In this document: piece after piece, positions 7,979 through 16,789 of the stretch | Layout of the letters: each line of letters starts with the position of its first letter | How positions within the stretch are numbered: the first letter of the stretch is position 1 | Source of the DNA: Pseudomonadota bacterium | GTDB taxonomy: Bacteria; Pseudomonadota; Alphaproteobacteria; Acetobacterales; Acetobacteraceae | Length of the DNA: 64,000 bases | Assembly (NCBI GenBank): GCA_021780935.1 | Contig: JAJXXT010000120.1 | Coordinates: forward strand, 62,001 to 126,000 | Reading direction: 5' to 3' | Notes under the pieces: generated by a model | What the model saw: the letters and a program-made list of their open reading frames with translations, nothing else | Database searches by the model: none | Told to the model about the DNA's origin: nothing | Position numbers and translations under genes: made by a program

Positions 7979-8734
7979 CTACGCCCCCGCCCGCCCCAGT
8001 GCCGCGACATAGCCGCGGTTCCAGGTCGGCGTGATCATCACCTCATTGAGCACCACGTGCCGCGGCAGGCAGGCGATGTAGAGCACGAGGTCCGCCACAT
8101 CCGCGGGCTGCACCATCCGCGCCCGCTCCGCCGCACTCACCGCCACCGGCCGCTGGTCCAGGATCGGGGTCGCCACCTCGCCGGGGTTGATCACGCTGGA
8201 GCGGATGCCGTGCACGCATTCCGCCATGTTGATCGTGTGGCTCATCGCCACCACCCCGTGCTTCGCCGCGGTATAGGCCGGCCCCGACAACAGGCTGATG
8301 AACCGCCCGGCCATGCTCGCGGTGTGGATCAGCACCCCGTCCTGCTGGCGGCGCATCATCGGCAGCACCGCACTCGCGCAATAAAACGCGCTGTTGAGGT
8401 TGGCCCCGATCACGCTCGCCGCCCCCGCGGCCGAAAGCCGGTCCCAGCCCCGCTCCACGATATTCAGCCCGGCATTCGCGACCAGGATGTCGAGCCGCCC
8501 GCAATCCCGCTCGATCGCAGCCACGATCGCCTCCACCTCGCCCGCCACCGCCAGGTCGCCGGGTGCGACGATGGCGGCGGGCCCGATCCTTGCTGCCACC
8601 GCCTCCAGCGGCGCAAGCCGCCGCCCGCTCAGCACCACCCGCGCCCCGGCCGCCGCCAGCACCTCGGCCGCCGCCGCGCCGATGCCGGAGCCCGCCCCCG
8701 TCACCCACGCCACCTTGCCATCCAGCCTGCCCAT
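7979..8734 (-). CDS. SDR-family NAD(P)-dependent oxidoreductase
   Basis: 251 residues, a typical classical short-chain dehydrogenase. Seen: cofactor motif TGAGSGIG at 12-19, NAG near 87, and catalytic Ser140, Tyr154 and Lys158 (HTASMAG, GPAYTAAKHG). The start at 8734 has a GGGAGGA site. It is convergent with the ThDP enzyme (10-bp gap) and divergent from the enolase-superfamily gene (58 bp between starts), so it may be co-regulated with the latter. The likely reaction is oxidation of a secondary alcohol or hydroxy acid; the substrate is unknown. Confidence 0.88.
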   Translation of the reverse strand: MGRLDGKVAWVTGAGSGIGAAAAEVLAAAGARVVLSGRRLAPLEAVAARIGPAAIVAPGDLAVAGEVEAIVAAIERDCGRLDILVANAGLNIVERGWDRLSAAGAASVIGANLNSAFYCASAVLPMMRRQQDGVLIHTASMAGRFISLLSGPAYTAAKHGVVAMSHTINMAECVHGIRSSVINPGEVATPILDQRPVAVSAAERARMVQPADVADLVLYIACLPRHVVLNEVMITPTWNRGYVAALGRAGA

Positions 8735-8792
8735 GGCATCCTCCCTTTCCGACCAGAACGACGACCCCCAAAAGACGGGCCAGGAAGCAGAC

Positions 8793-9968
8793 ATGAAAAT
8801 CACCGGTTTCGAAACCCTCCGCGCGGATGCCGGCTGGCGATTCTTCTCGTACGTGAAGATCACCACCTCCTCCGGCATCGACGGCTGGGCGGAGTTCAAC
8901 GAGTGCTTCGGCAGCCCCGGCCTCGGCGCCGTCGTCGAGGCCCTGGGCAAAACCCTGATCGGCCAGGACCCCCGCGCCTCGGAGCGCATCGTCTCCACCC
9001 TCGGCGTGCAGACCCGCCAGTCGCGCGGCGGCCTCATCCAGCAGGCCATCGCCGCGATCGAGAACGCGCTGCTCGACATCCGCGCCAAGGACCTCAACAT
9101 CCCGGTCTACGCCCTGTTCGGCGGCCCGATCCGCGAGCGCATCCCGCTCTACTGGTCCCATGCCGGCACCTACCGCGTGCGCAACGCAGCCCTGATGGGG
9201 GTTCCGGAGGTCCGCACCTATGACGACCTGGCCGCCCATGCCGCCGAGATCAAGGCTCGCGGCTTCCATGCCATGAAGACCAACACGTTCCTGATGCAGA
9301 ACGGCCGGCTTGAAAGCTTCGCCCCCGGCTTCGGCCGCGGCAGCGGCTGGCCGGAGCTGAACTGGGACCACGCCACGCTGCGCGGCATCCACAACACGCT
9401 GGCCGCCATGCGCGCCGGCGCCGGTGCGGAGGTAGCCCTCAAGCTCGACGTCAACTTCCACTTCAAGACCGAGGGCTTCGAGCGCGTCGCCGAAACCGTG
9501 GCTCCGTTCGGCCTGTCCTGGCTCGAAATCGACATCCACGACGCCCGCGCGCTCGCCGATATCCGCCGCCACGCCCCCTGCCCCATCGCCTCCTGCGAAA
9601 CCCTCTGCGGCCGGCGCGACTTCCTGCCCTATTTCGACGCCCGCGCCATGGATGTCGCGATCGTGGACGTGATCTGGAACGGCCTCGGCGAATCGATGAA
9701 GATCGCCTCCATGGCCGAAACCCACGAGATCAACGTGGCTCCGCATAATTTCTACGGCCATCTCTGCTCGATGATCTCGGCGCATTTCGCCGCCGGCGTG
9801 CCCAATCTGCGCGACATGGAAATCGACCCCGACGGCGTGCCCCAGCGCGACGAGTATGTCCGCAGCATCCCCGCCATCGAGGGCGGCATGCTGGTCATGC
9901 CCACCACCCCCGGCTGGGGCATCGAGGTCAACGAGGCGGCGATCCGCGCCCGCCCGCCCAAGGGCTGA
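8793..9968 (+). CDS. Enolase-superfamily enzyme (mandelate racemase / muconate lactonizing type)
   Basis: 391 residues. Enzymes of this family abstract a proton alpha to a carboxylate, commonly dehydrating sugar acids or opening lactones. The metal ligands are visible as Asp in KLDVN, Glu in WLEIDIHD and Glu in ASCETLCG; a Lys in HAMKTN and a His in VAPHNFYG are the expected acid/base positions. The ATG follows CAGGA. It is followed after 73 bp by the hydroxyacid dehydrogenase, probably in one transcript. The specific substrate cannot be assigned from motifs. Confidence 0.85.
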   Translation: MKITGFETLRADAGWRFFSYVKITTSSGIDGWAEFNECFGSPGLGAVVEALGKTLIGQDPRASERIVSTLGVQTRQSRGGLIQQAIAAIENALLDIRAKDLNIPVYALFGGPIRERIPLYWSHAGTYRVRNAALMGVPEVRTYDDLAAHAAEIKARGFHAMKTNTFLMQNGRLESFAPGFGRGSGWPELNWDHATLRGIHNTLAAMRAGAGAEVALKLDVNFHFKTEGFERVAETVAPFGLSWLEIDIHDARALADIRRHAPCPIASCETLCGRRDFLPYFDARAMDVAIVDVIWNGLGESMKIASMAETHEINVAPHNFYGHLCSMISAHFAAGVPNLRDMEIDPDGVPQRDEYVRSIPAIEGGMLVMPTTPGWGIEVNEAAIRARPPKG

Positions 9969-10041
9969 ACCCGAAGACCCTGTCGCCACGAACAACGATC
10001 TTCCACGACCACCGTCCTTTCCCAAACGGAGAAACCACCCT

Positions 10042-11088
10042 ATGGCCAAACTCAAAATCGTCACCCCCGCGGGCGTCAGCTTTTCCGTCGGCGGCGGCGG
10101 TTACGGCTACGAAACGGAGGCCCTCGCCGGCATGGACGCCGAGATCGTCGAGGTCGCAGCCGACGAAGCCAGCTTCATCGCCGGCTGCCGCGATGCCGAC
10201 GCGGTCTACGCCAAGGGCATGAGCTTCACCAAGGCGATGATCGACGCGCTGCCGGAAAAGTGCCGCGGCATCATCCTCGGCACGGTCGGCGTCGACTATG
10301 TCGATGTCGCCGCCGCCACCGCCCGCGGCTTCCCCGTCACCAACTGCCCCGACACCTTCATCGAGGAAGTGGCCGACCACGCGATGGCGCTGCTGCTCGC
10401 CGCCCATCGCCGCGTCATCGAGCAGGACCGCATGGTGCGCGAGGGCCGCTGGCGCGAGGGTCGTCCGCAACTCCTGAAAATCCCCCGCCTGATGGGCAGC
10501 ACGCTCGGCTTCATCGCCTTCGGCCACGTCGCCCGCGCGACCGCCCTGCGCGCCCGCCCCTTCGGCCTGCGCCTCATCGCCTACGACCCCTTCATCGAGG
10601 AACTGACGATGCCGCCCTACGGCGTCGAGCCCGCGACCCTCGATGAGGTGCTGCAACAATCGGACTTCGTCTCGATGCACGCCCCCGCGACACCGGAGGC
10701 GATGGGCATGCTGAAGGAACAGCATTTCCGGCGGATGAAGCCGAACGCCATCTTCATCAACACCGGCCGCGGCCCGACGGTGGACGAGGCCGCCCTCATC
10801 ACCGCCCTGCAACAGGGCTGGATCGCCGGTGCGGGGCTCGACGTGCTGGCGACCGAGCCGCCGCGCCAGGACAATCCGCTGTTGCAGATGCAGAATGTCA
10901 CCCTCTCGCCCCACAACGCCTCGGCCTCCGCCCGCTTTGACCCCGCGCGCCGCCGCCGCGTCGGCCAGGAGCTTGCCCTCGTGCTGTCCGGCCGCTGGCC
11001 GATGAGCTGCGTCAACCCCACGGTCCTCGCCACCGGCGGGCTGCGCCGCTGGCAGCCCTTCTCGATGGAACGCGGGCCGAACTCCTGA
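10042..11088 (+). CDS. D-2-hydroxyacid dehydrogenase family protein
   Basis: 348 residues. NAD(P)-dependent reduction of 2-keto acids or oxidation of D-2-hydroxy acids. The catalytic triad is intact: Arg243 in NTGRG, Glu272 in TEPP and His291 in SPHNAS. The nucleotide-binding loop is odd: residues 156-164 read GFIAFGHVA, so the first and last glycines of GxGxxG are alanines (159 and 164). This could change cofactor preference or affinity. The gene sits between the enolase-superfamily enzyme and kynU (2-bp gap), so one mRNA is likely. It resembles the C-terminal-binding-protein/glycerate dehydrogenase branch more than SerA, as there is no ACT domain. Confidence 0.86.
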   Translation: MAKLKIVTPAGVSFSVGGGGYGYETEALAGMDAEIVEVAADEASFIAGCRDADAVYAKGMSFTKAMIDALPEKCRGIILGTVGVDYVDVAAATARGFPVTNCPDTFIEEVADHAMALLLAAHRRVIEQDRMVREGRWREGRPQLLKIPRLMGSTLGFIAFGHVARATALRARPFGLRLIAYDPFIEELTMPPYGVEPATLDEVLQQSDFVSMHAPATPEAMGMLKEQHFRRMKPNAIFINTGRGPTVDEAALITALQQGWIAGAGLDVLATEPPRQDNPLLQMQNVTLSPHNASASARFDPARRRRVGQELALVLSGRWPMSCVNPTVLATGGLRRWQPFSMERGPNS

Positions 11089-11090
11089 GC

Positions 11091-12335
11091 ATGCAATCTC
11101 CCATCACGCGCCAGGATCTGGCGGCACTCGATGCCGCCGATCCGCTGGCACCGTTTCGAGACCGTTTCGTCCTGCCGGACGGCGTCATCTATCTCGACGG
11201 CAACTCCCTGGGTGCGATGCCCAGGGAGACCGCCGCCCGCCTCGCCGATGTCGCGGCACGGGAATGGGCGCAGGGCCTTATCCGCTCCTGGAACGATGCC
11301 GGCTGGATGGAACTCGCGCCGCGCATCGGCGCCAAGATCGGCCGGCTCATCGGCGCGGCACAAGGCAGCACCATGGTCGCCGATTCCACCTCGGTGAACC
11401 TCTTCAAGCTGCTCGCCGCCGCCCTGCGCCTGCGCCCCGGCCGGCGCGTCATCCTCTCCGAGCAGGGTAATTTCCCGACCGACCTCTATATCGCCCAGGG
11501 CCTCGCCGCCCTGCTCGCCGAGGGCCACGAACTGCGCACGGTCACGGCGGCCGAGATTCCCTCAGCCCTCGACGCCGATGTCGCGGTGATGCTGCTGACC
11601 CATGTCAACTACCATACCGGCGCCATGCACGACATGGCCGCCCTCACCGCCCGCGCCCACGCGGCGGGCGCCCTCACGCTGTGGGACCTCGCCCACTCCG
11701 CCGGCGCGGTGCCGCTCGCCCTCGCCGAGGCCGGCGCCGATCTCGCGGTCGGCTGCGGCTATAAATTCCTCAACGGCGGTCCCGGCGCGCCCGCCTTCCT
11801 GCACGTCGCCCCGCATCTGCACACGGCGATACGTTTTCCCATCACCGGCTGGCTCGCCCACGCGGCACCCTTCGCCTTCGAGCCCGGCTTCCGCCCCGCC
11901 CCCGGCATCGCCGCCGCCGCCGTCGGCACGCCCCCGGTGCTCAGCCTCGCCGCCCTGGAATGCGGCGTGGACCTCGCGCTCGCGGCGCCGATGCCGGCGG
12001 TACGCGCCAAATCCCTCGCCCAGACCGCGATCTTCATGCGCCTGGTGGAGCAGCGCTGCGCCGGAAACGGCCTCAGCATCGTCACCCCCGCCGAGGACCA
12101 CCGGCGCGGCAGCCAGGTCTCGATCCGCCACGAGCACGCCTGGCCGATCATGCAGGCCCTCATCGCCCGCGGCGTCATCGGCGATTTCCGCGCGCCGGAC
12201 GTGCTGCGCTTCGGCATCACCCCGCTCTACCTGCGCCACACCGATCTGTGGGACGCGGTGGAGGTGCTGCGCGACGTCCTCACCTCCGCCGCGTGGCGGC
12301 AGCCGCGCTACGCCGAGCGCCGGGCCGTCACCTGA
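11091..12335 (+). CDS. kynU: Kynureninase
   Basis: PLP-dependent hydrolysis of kynurenine to anthranilate and alanine (or 3-hydroxykynurenine to 3-hydroxyanthranilate). 414 residues, normal for the family. Seen: IYLDGNSLGAMPR near 33, STSVNLFKLL near 100, WDLAHSAGA with the PLP-facing Asp199, and the Schiff-base Lys225 in GCGYKFLNGGPGAP. It starts 2 bp after the hydroxyacid dehydrogenase and is probably co-transcribed. No tryptophan dioxygenase (kynA) or formamidase (kynB) is in the window, so its place with the four upstream genes is unexplained. The stop codon lies in a 17-bp degenerate tandem repeat. Confidence 0.93.
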   Translation: MQSPITRQDLAALDAADPLAPFRDRFVLPDGVIYLDGNSLGAMPRETAARLADVAAREWAQGLIRSWNDAGWMELAPRIGAKIGRLIGAAQGSTMVADSTSVNLFKLLAAALRLRPGRRVILSEQGNFPTDLYIAQGLAALLAEGHELRTVTAAEIPSALDADVAVMLLTHVNYHTGAMHDMAALTARAHAAGALTLWDLAHSAGAVPLALAEAGADLAVGCGYKFLNGGPGAPAFLHVAPHLHTAIRFPITGWLAHAAPFAFEPGFRPAPGIAAAAVGTPPVLSLAALECGVDLALAAPMPAVRAKSLAQTAIFMRLVEQRCAGNGLSIVTPAEDHRRGSQVSIRHEHAWPIMQALIARGVIGDFRAPDVLRFGITPLYLRHTDLWDAVEVLRDVLTSAAWRQPRYAERRAVT

Positions 12336-12400
12336 GCGCGCCGCCCCCTTGAGCGGGTCCGTCATCGGGACCGGGCCGCCCTCTGAGCGCGGCCGTCACC
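12333..12400 (+). repeat. 17-bp degenerate tandem repeat starting at the kynU stop codon
   Basis: Four 17-bp units begin at 12333, 12350, 12367 and 12384. Three open with TGAGCG, and the second and fourth agree at 14 of 17 positions (TGAGCGGGTCCGTCATC and TGAGCGCGGCCGTCACC). The last codons of kynU (GCC GTC ACC TGA) belong to the same pattern. Confidence 0.6.
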
Positions 12401-12453
12401 GGAGCAGGGTCGCGGGTCGGGGCACATCTCGTTTTTTGGCAACGGCGGCGCTC

Positions 12454-12482
12454 TTGTGACCCGGGCGCCGCCCCGATAGTTT
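12454..12482 (+). promoter_or_regulatory. Predicted promoter of the pyrH-led envelope operon
   Basis: TTGTGA at 12454-12459, a 17-bp spacer, and TAGTTT at 12477-12482, with about 40 nt to the pyrH ATG. It is the only promoter-like pair in the 190-bp gap after kynU. That gap also holds the 17-bp repeats and a T6 run (12432-12437) with no stem in front of it. Confidence 0.5.
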
Positions 12483-12525
12483 CGCTCTCTGCCCGAATCG
12501 CTGCCCCCTCCACCCCCTCGGTTCC

Positions 12526-13266
12526 ATGTCCCCCGCACATCCCTCGCGCGCCGCGCCATACAAGCGCGTCCTCCTCAAGCTCTCCGGCGAGGCCCTCATG
12601 GGCCGGCGCGAATACGGCCTCGACACCGAGACCGTCACCGCCATCGCCGCCGATATCGGCGACGTGGTGGCCAGCGGTGCGGAGGTGTGCATCGTCATCG
12701 GCGGCGGTAACATCTTCCGCGGCGTTTCCGCCGCCGCCACCGGCATGGACCGCGCCCAGGCCGACTACATGGGCATGCTCGCCACCGTGATGAACGCGCT
12801 CGCCATGCAGAACGCGCTGGAACAGCGCGGCGTGGCCACCCGAGTGCAGTCCGCCATCCCGATGGCCAGCGTCTGCGAGCCCTATATCCGCCGCCGCGCC
12901 GAGCGCCACATGGAAAAGGGCCGCGTCGTCATCTTCGCCGCCGGCACCGGCAACCCGTTCTTCACCACCGACACCGCCGCCGCCCTGCGCGCCGCGGAGA
13001 TGAACTGCGACGCCCTGCTCAAGGGCACGCAGGTGGACGGCGTCTACTCCGCCGATCCCCGCAAGAACCATGGCGCCGAGCGCTACGAGCAGCTCTCCTA
13101 TCTCGACGTGCTGTCCCGCGACCTTTCGGTGATGGACGCCTCGGCGATCTCGCTCGCGCGGGAAAACCACCTGCCCATCGTCGTGTTCAACATCCACGCC
13201 CCCGGCGCCTTCGCCAGCGTCATGCGAGGTGAAGGAAGGTTCACAACAATTCTGGAACCGGCGTAA
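12526..13266 (+). CDS. pyrH: UMP kinase
   Basis: Phosphorylates UMP to UDP, the committed step to UTP/CTP. A homohexamer of the amino-acid-kinase fold. 246 residues. Seen: [14 protein letters not shown] near 14, [12 protein letters not shown] near 60, [17 protein letters not shown] near 80, and [12 protein letters not shown] near 165. It heads the cluster pyrH-frr-uppS-cdsA-dxr-rseP-bamA; the usual upstream partners rpsB-tsf are at 45-47 kb on the opposite strand instead. Confidence 0.97.
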   Translation: MSPAHPSRAAPYKRVLLKLSGEALMGRREYGLDTETVTAIAADIGDVVASGAEVCIVIGGGNIFRGVSAAATGMDRAQADYMGMLATVMNALAMQNALEQRGVATRVQSAIPMASVCEPYIRRRAERHMEKGRVVIFAAGTGNPFFTTDTAAALRAAEMNCDALLKGTQVDGVYSADPRKNHGAERYEQLSYLDVLSRDLSVMDASAISLARENHLPIVVFNIHAPGAFASVMRGEGRFTTILEPA

Positions 13267-13323
13267 GCCACCCGGCGGTACCAGTCCCTATATTGATCTG
13301 CCATTCACGCCGGAGCCCCGATC

Positions 13324-13881
13324 TTGGACCTCGCCTCGCTGAAGCAAGACCTCACCCGCCGGATGGACCAGGCGATCGAGACGCTGCGCCGCGAGTTCGC
13401 CGGCCTGCGCTCCGGCCGCGCCTCGCCCGCCCTGCTGGAGCCGGTGCGCGTCGAGGCCTATGGCTCGTCCACGCCTCTGAACCAGGTCGGCACCATCGGC
13501 GTGCCGGAGCCGCGCATGCTCACCGTCCAGGTCTGGGACCGCAGCCTGATCTCGGCGGTGGAAAAGGCCATCCGCGACGCCGGCCTCGGCCTCAACCCCG
13601 CCTCCGACGGCCAGCTCGTGCGCGTCCCCATCCCCCAGCTCACCGGCGAGCGCCGCCAGGAGCTGTCCCGCGCCGCCCATAAATACGCCGAGGCCGCGAA
13701 GGTCGCCGTCCGCGGCGTCCGCCGCGACGGCATGGACCGCATCAAGGCCGCGGAAAAGAAGGAAATCTCGGAGGACGAGGGCAAGCGCTGGGCCGAGGAG
13801 GTGCAGAAGCTCACCGACGCGATGATCAAGCGCATCGACGAGGCGCTGGCCGACAAAGACCGCGAGATCGTCCAGGTATGA
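13324..13881 (+). CDS. frr: Ribosome recycling factor
   Basis: Splits post-termination ribosomes with EF-G. 185 residues, the standard length. Domain I helices and domain II are recognisable: [19 protein letters not shown], the motif [16 protein letters not shown], and the C-terminal helix [25 protein letters not shown] with its conserved acidic and basic residues. The start is TTG at 13324, about 9 nt after GGAG; no ATG or GTG gives the expected N-terminus. It lies 57 bp after pyrH. Confidence 0.97.
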   Translation: MDLASLKQDLTRRMDQAIETLRREFAGLRSGRASPALLEPVRVEAYGSSTPLNQVGTIGVPEPRMLTVQVWDRSLISAVEKAIRDAGLGLNPASDGQLVRVPIPQLTGERRQELSRAAHKYAEAAKVAVRGVRRDGMDRIKAAEKKEISEDEGKRWAEEVQKLTDAMIKRIDEALADKDREIVQV

Positions 13882-13886
13882 CGATG

Positions 13887-13925
13887 GGCGACGGAGTGGC
13901 CGCACGGCCCATCCATTCCGTCGCC
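13887..13925 (+). other. Intergenic hairpin between frr and uppS
   Basis: GGCGACGGA (13887-13895) pairs perfectly with TCCGTCGCC (13917-13925). There is no T tract, so it looks more like an mRNA stability or processing element than a strong terminator. The downstream genes have no obvious separate promoter. Confidence 0.5.
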
Positions 13926-13951
13926 GGCCCCCGCGTGCGGCCCGCCCGGAA

Positions 13952-14740
13952 ATGGCCGAGATGAGCGCGCTCACCCAGGCCGCGGCGACCCAGGCCCCGA
14001 ATCCCGGGACCGCGACCCCGGACAGCGCCGCCAGCCCGCCGGTGCCGCGCCATGTCGCCATCATCATGGACGGCAACCGCCGCTGGGCCCAGGCGCGCGG
14101 CCTGCCGCGCCTCGCCGGCCATCGCGCGGGGGTCGAGGCGGTGCGCCGCAGCGTCCGCGCCGCCATCCAGAACGGCGTCGGCTGGCTCACCCTCTACGCC
14201 TTCTCCTCGGAGAACTGGCGCCGCCCGCAGGAGGAGGTGGTGGGCCTCACCGGCCTGCTGCGCCACTTCGTCCGCGCCGAGATGGCAGAACTCGCGCGCC
14301 AGGGCGTGCGCCTGCGCTTCATCGGCGATCGCAACCGGTTTTCCGCCGACATCCGCGCCGACCTCGCCGCCGCCGAGAAAACCACCAGCGGCAACCGCCG
14401 CCTCACCCTCGTCGTCGCCCTGTCCTATGGCGCGCGCGACGAGATCGTCGCCGCCGCCCGCGCCGCCGCCGAGGCCGCCGCCGCCGGCGCGCTCAACCCC
14501 GCCAGCATCGACGAAACGAGCTTCGCGGCCCTGCTTTCCACCGACGGCATCCCGGACCCCGACCTCATCATCCGCACCTCCGGCGAACAGCGCCTGTCGA
14601 ATTTCCTGCTGTGGCAGTCCGCCTATGCCGAGTTGCTCTTCCTCGACCTGATGTGGCCGGATTTCGGCGAGCGCCATTTCGCCGAGGCGCTGGCCGAGTT
14701 CGCCCGCCGCGAACGCCGCTTCGGCGCGCGTCCCGGTTGA
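13952..14740 (+). CDS. uppS: Isoprenyl transferase (undecaprenyl diphosphate synthase)
   Basis: Condenses isopentenyl diphosphate onto farnesyl diphosphate to make the C55 carrier used in peptidoglycan and glycan assembly. 262 residues. The cis-prenyltransferase signature [13 protein letters not shown] carries the catalytic Asp40, followed by [16 protein letters not shown] and the C-terminal [24 protein letters not shown] split across the binding site. The N-terminus (about 30 residues, Ala/Pro/Thr-rich) is longer than usual. ATG 13961 is an alternative start. Its TGA overlaps the TTG of cdsA. Confidence 0.95.
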   Translation: MAEMSALTQAAATQAPNPGTATPDSAASPPVPRHVAIIMDGNRRWAQARGLPRLAGHRAGVEAVRRSVRAAIQNGVGWLTLYAFSSENWRRPQEEVVGLTGLLRHFVRAEMAELARQGVRLRFIGDRNRFSADIRADLAAAEKTTSGNRRLTLVVALSYGARDEIVAAARAAAEAAAAGALNPASIDETSFAALLSTDGIPDPDLIIRTSGEQRLSNFLLWQSAYAELLFLDLMWPDFGERHFAEALAEFARRERRFGARPG

Positions 14741-15561
14741 GCGAGCCAGCAGCGGCCACGTCGCGCCACGCCGGGCGCTGGCGCGATCTCGCGCGCCGCA
14801 CCGCCTCGGCCTGCGTGCTGACCCCGCTCGCCGTCGCCTGCCTCTGGTATGGCGGCGCCGCCTGGGTCGTACTGATCACGCTCGCCACCGCGGCGCTGGT
14901 CTGGGAATGGACGCGCATGCTGCGCCTGCCGGTGCTCGCCGCGGCCAGCATGCTGCTCGGCATCGCCGTCGTCATCATGCTCATCCTGCTGCGCGCGCCG
15001 CCGCCGCCGACCCTGTTCTCAGCCCTGTTCATGGTCGGCCTCGTGCATCTGCTGTGGTTCCGCCGCAACGCGCCAGCAGTTGGCGTGCTCGCCATCGGCG
15101 CCCCGGCCATCGCCCTCATCTGGCTGCGCCTCGGCTCAGCTGGACTCCAAAATACATTGTTTTTACTGCTTATCGTCTGGTCATCGGATATCGGCGCCTA
15201 CGCGATCGGCCGGCTCATCGGCGGGCCGCGCCTGGCCCCCGCCATCTCCCCGGCCAAGACCTGGTCCGGCGCCGCGGGCGGGCTGCTTGCCGCTGGCCTC
15301 ATGGGCTACGTCGCCGCCGGCGCGCTCGCGCCACCGACAAATCTGCACGCCTTCGTGCTTGCATCCTTTCTGGGGTTTGTCTCACAAACGGGCGATCTCG
15401 CCGAAAGCGCCCTCAAGCGGTATTGCAGGGTCAAGGATTCCGGCCAGCTCATCCCCGGCCACGGGGGCGTGTTCGACCGGGTGGACGGGCTGCTCGCCGC
15501 CGCGACCGCGATGGCGCTGTTGGCCGTAGCGATGGGAAACGGAGTAGTGCTCTGGCGCTGA
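14737..15561 (+). CDS. cdsA: Phosphatidate cytidylyltransferase
   Basis: Integral inner-membrane enzyme making CDP-diacylglycerol from phosphatidic acid and CTP. 274 residues with about seven or eight hydrophobic helices. The C-terminal signature [21 protein letters not shown] is diagnostic, with FDRVDGL following. The start is TTG at 14737, whose TTGA overlaps the uppS stop, giving an N-terminus [14 protein letters not shown] before the first membrane segment. In-frame upstream codons would lie inside uppS. Confidence 0.95.
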   Translation: MSEPAAATSRHAGRWRDLARRTASACVLTPLAVACLWYGGAAWVVLITLATAALVWEWTRMLRLPVLAAASMLLGIAVVIMLILLRAPPPPTLFSALFMVGLVHLLWFRRNAPAVGVLAIGAPAIALIWLRLGSAGLQNTLFLLLIVWSSDIGAYAIGRLIGGPRLAPAISPAKTWSGAAGGLLAAGLMGYVAAGALAPPTNLHAFVLASFLGFVSQTGDLAESALKRYCRVKDSGQLIPGHGGVFDRVDGLLAAATAMALLAVAMGNGVVLWR

Positions 15562-15631
15562 GAACAACCGACAACCAACGGCGTCGCCCGCCAGCCACAC
15601 CCTTCGAGCAACCCAAGAAGCCCATCGCCCC

Positions 15632-16789
15632 ATGAAAACCGTCACCGTCCTCGGCTCCACCGGCAGCGTCGGCACGCAGACCCTGGCCCTCCTCGCCGGG
15701 CATCGCGGCGCCTGGCGCGTCCGCGCCCTCACCGCCGGGCGCAACGCGACGCTGCTCGCCGAGCAGGCCATCGCCTTCGGCGCCGAGCGCGCGGTGATCG
15801 GCGACCCGGCACAGTATAAGGCGCTGGCCGCAGCCCTCGCCGGCACCGCGATCCGCGCCGATGCCGGCCCCGAGGCGATCTGCGAGGCCGCCGCCCTCCC
15901 CGCCGACTGGACCATGGCCGCGATCACCGGTGCCGCCGGCCTGCGTCCCACCCTCGCCGCCATCCGCCGCGGCGGCGCCATCGCGCTCGCCAACAAGGAG
16001 GCGCTGGTCTGCGCCGGCGAGGTGATGCTCGCCGCGGTGCGCGAGGCCGGCGCCACGCTGCTGCCGGTCGATTCGGAACACAACGCCATCTTTCAGGCCC
16101 TCGCCAGCGGCCCGCGCGACGCCCTCGAAAAAATCATCCTCACCGCGTCGGGCGGACCGTTCCGCACCGCCTCGCGCGAGGATATGGCCCGCGCCACGCC
16201 GGAGGGTGCGCTGCGCCACCCCGTCTGGTCGATGGGCGCCAAGATCTCGATCGATTCCGCGACGATGATGAACAAGGGTCTCGAAGTCATCGAGGCCGCC
16301 CGCCTGTTCTCCCTGGCCTCGGCCGAGATCGAGGTGCTGATCCACCCGCAATCCATCGTCCACGGCATGGTCTGCTGGCGCGACGGCAGCGTCATCGCCC
16401 AGCTCGGCTCGCCGGACATGACGGTACCCATCGCCCACGCGCTCGCCTGGCCCAGCCGCATCGCCACCCCAGCCCGCCGGCTCGACCTCGCGCGTGCCGG
16501 CACGCTCGAGTTCGCCGCCCCGGACCTCGGCCACTTCCCCGCCCTGCGGCTCGCCCGCGAGGCGCTGGAGGCGGGTGGCGGTGCCCCCGCCATCCTCAAC
16601 GCCGCCAACGAAATCGCCGTCGCCGCCTTCCTGGAACGGCGCATCGGCTTCCTTGACATCGCCGCCGTGGTCGCTGAGGTGCTCGACGCACTCGGCCCCC
16701 ACCGCGCCGACGATCTCGCCCAGGTACTCGCGCTCGATGCCATGGCGCGCGAGGCCACCTTGCCTGTCTGCCGTCGGAGAGCCGCTTGA
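15632..16789 (+). CDS. dxr: 1-deoxy-D-xylulose 5-phosphate reductoisomerase
   Basis: NADPH-dependent conversion of DXP to 2-C-methyl-D-erythritol 4-phosphate, second step of the MEP isoprenoid pathway, which supplies UppS. 385 residues. Seen: NADPH motif GSTGSVGTQTL near 8, ALANKEALVCAGE near 127, LPVDSEHNAIFQ near 147 (metal ligands), SGGPFR near 173 and the substrate loop ATMMNKGLEVIEA near 210. The stop overlaps the TTG start of rseP. Confidence 0.97.
   Translation: MKTVTVLGSTGSVGTQTLALLAGHRGAWRVRALTAGRNATLLAEQAIAFGAERAVIGDPAQYKALAAALAGTAIRADAGPEAICEAAALPADWTMAAITGAAGLRPTLAAIRRGGAIALANKEALVCAGEVMLAAVREAGATLLPVDSEHNAIFQALASGPRDALEKIILTASGGPFRTASREDMARATPEGALRHPVWSMGAKISIDSATMMNKGLEVIEAARLFSLASAEIEVLIHPQSIVHGMVCWRDGSVIAQLGSPDMTVPIAHALAWPSRIATPARRLDLARAGTLEFAAPDLGHFPALRLAREALEAGGGAPAILNAANEIAVAAFLERRIGFLDIAAVVAEVLDALGPHRADDLAQVLALDAMAREATLPVCRRRAA

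Noticed and set aside
12426..12440. T6 run after kynU as a rho-independent terminator
   Set aside because: No stable GC stem lies immediately before it.
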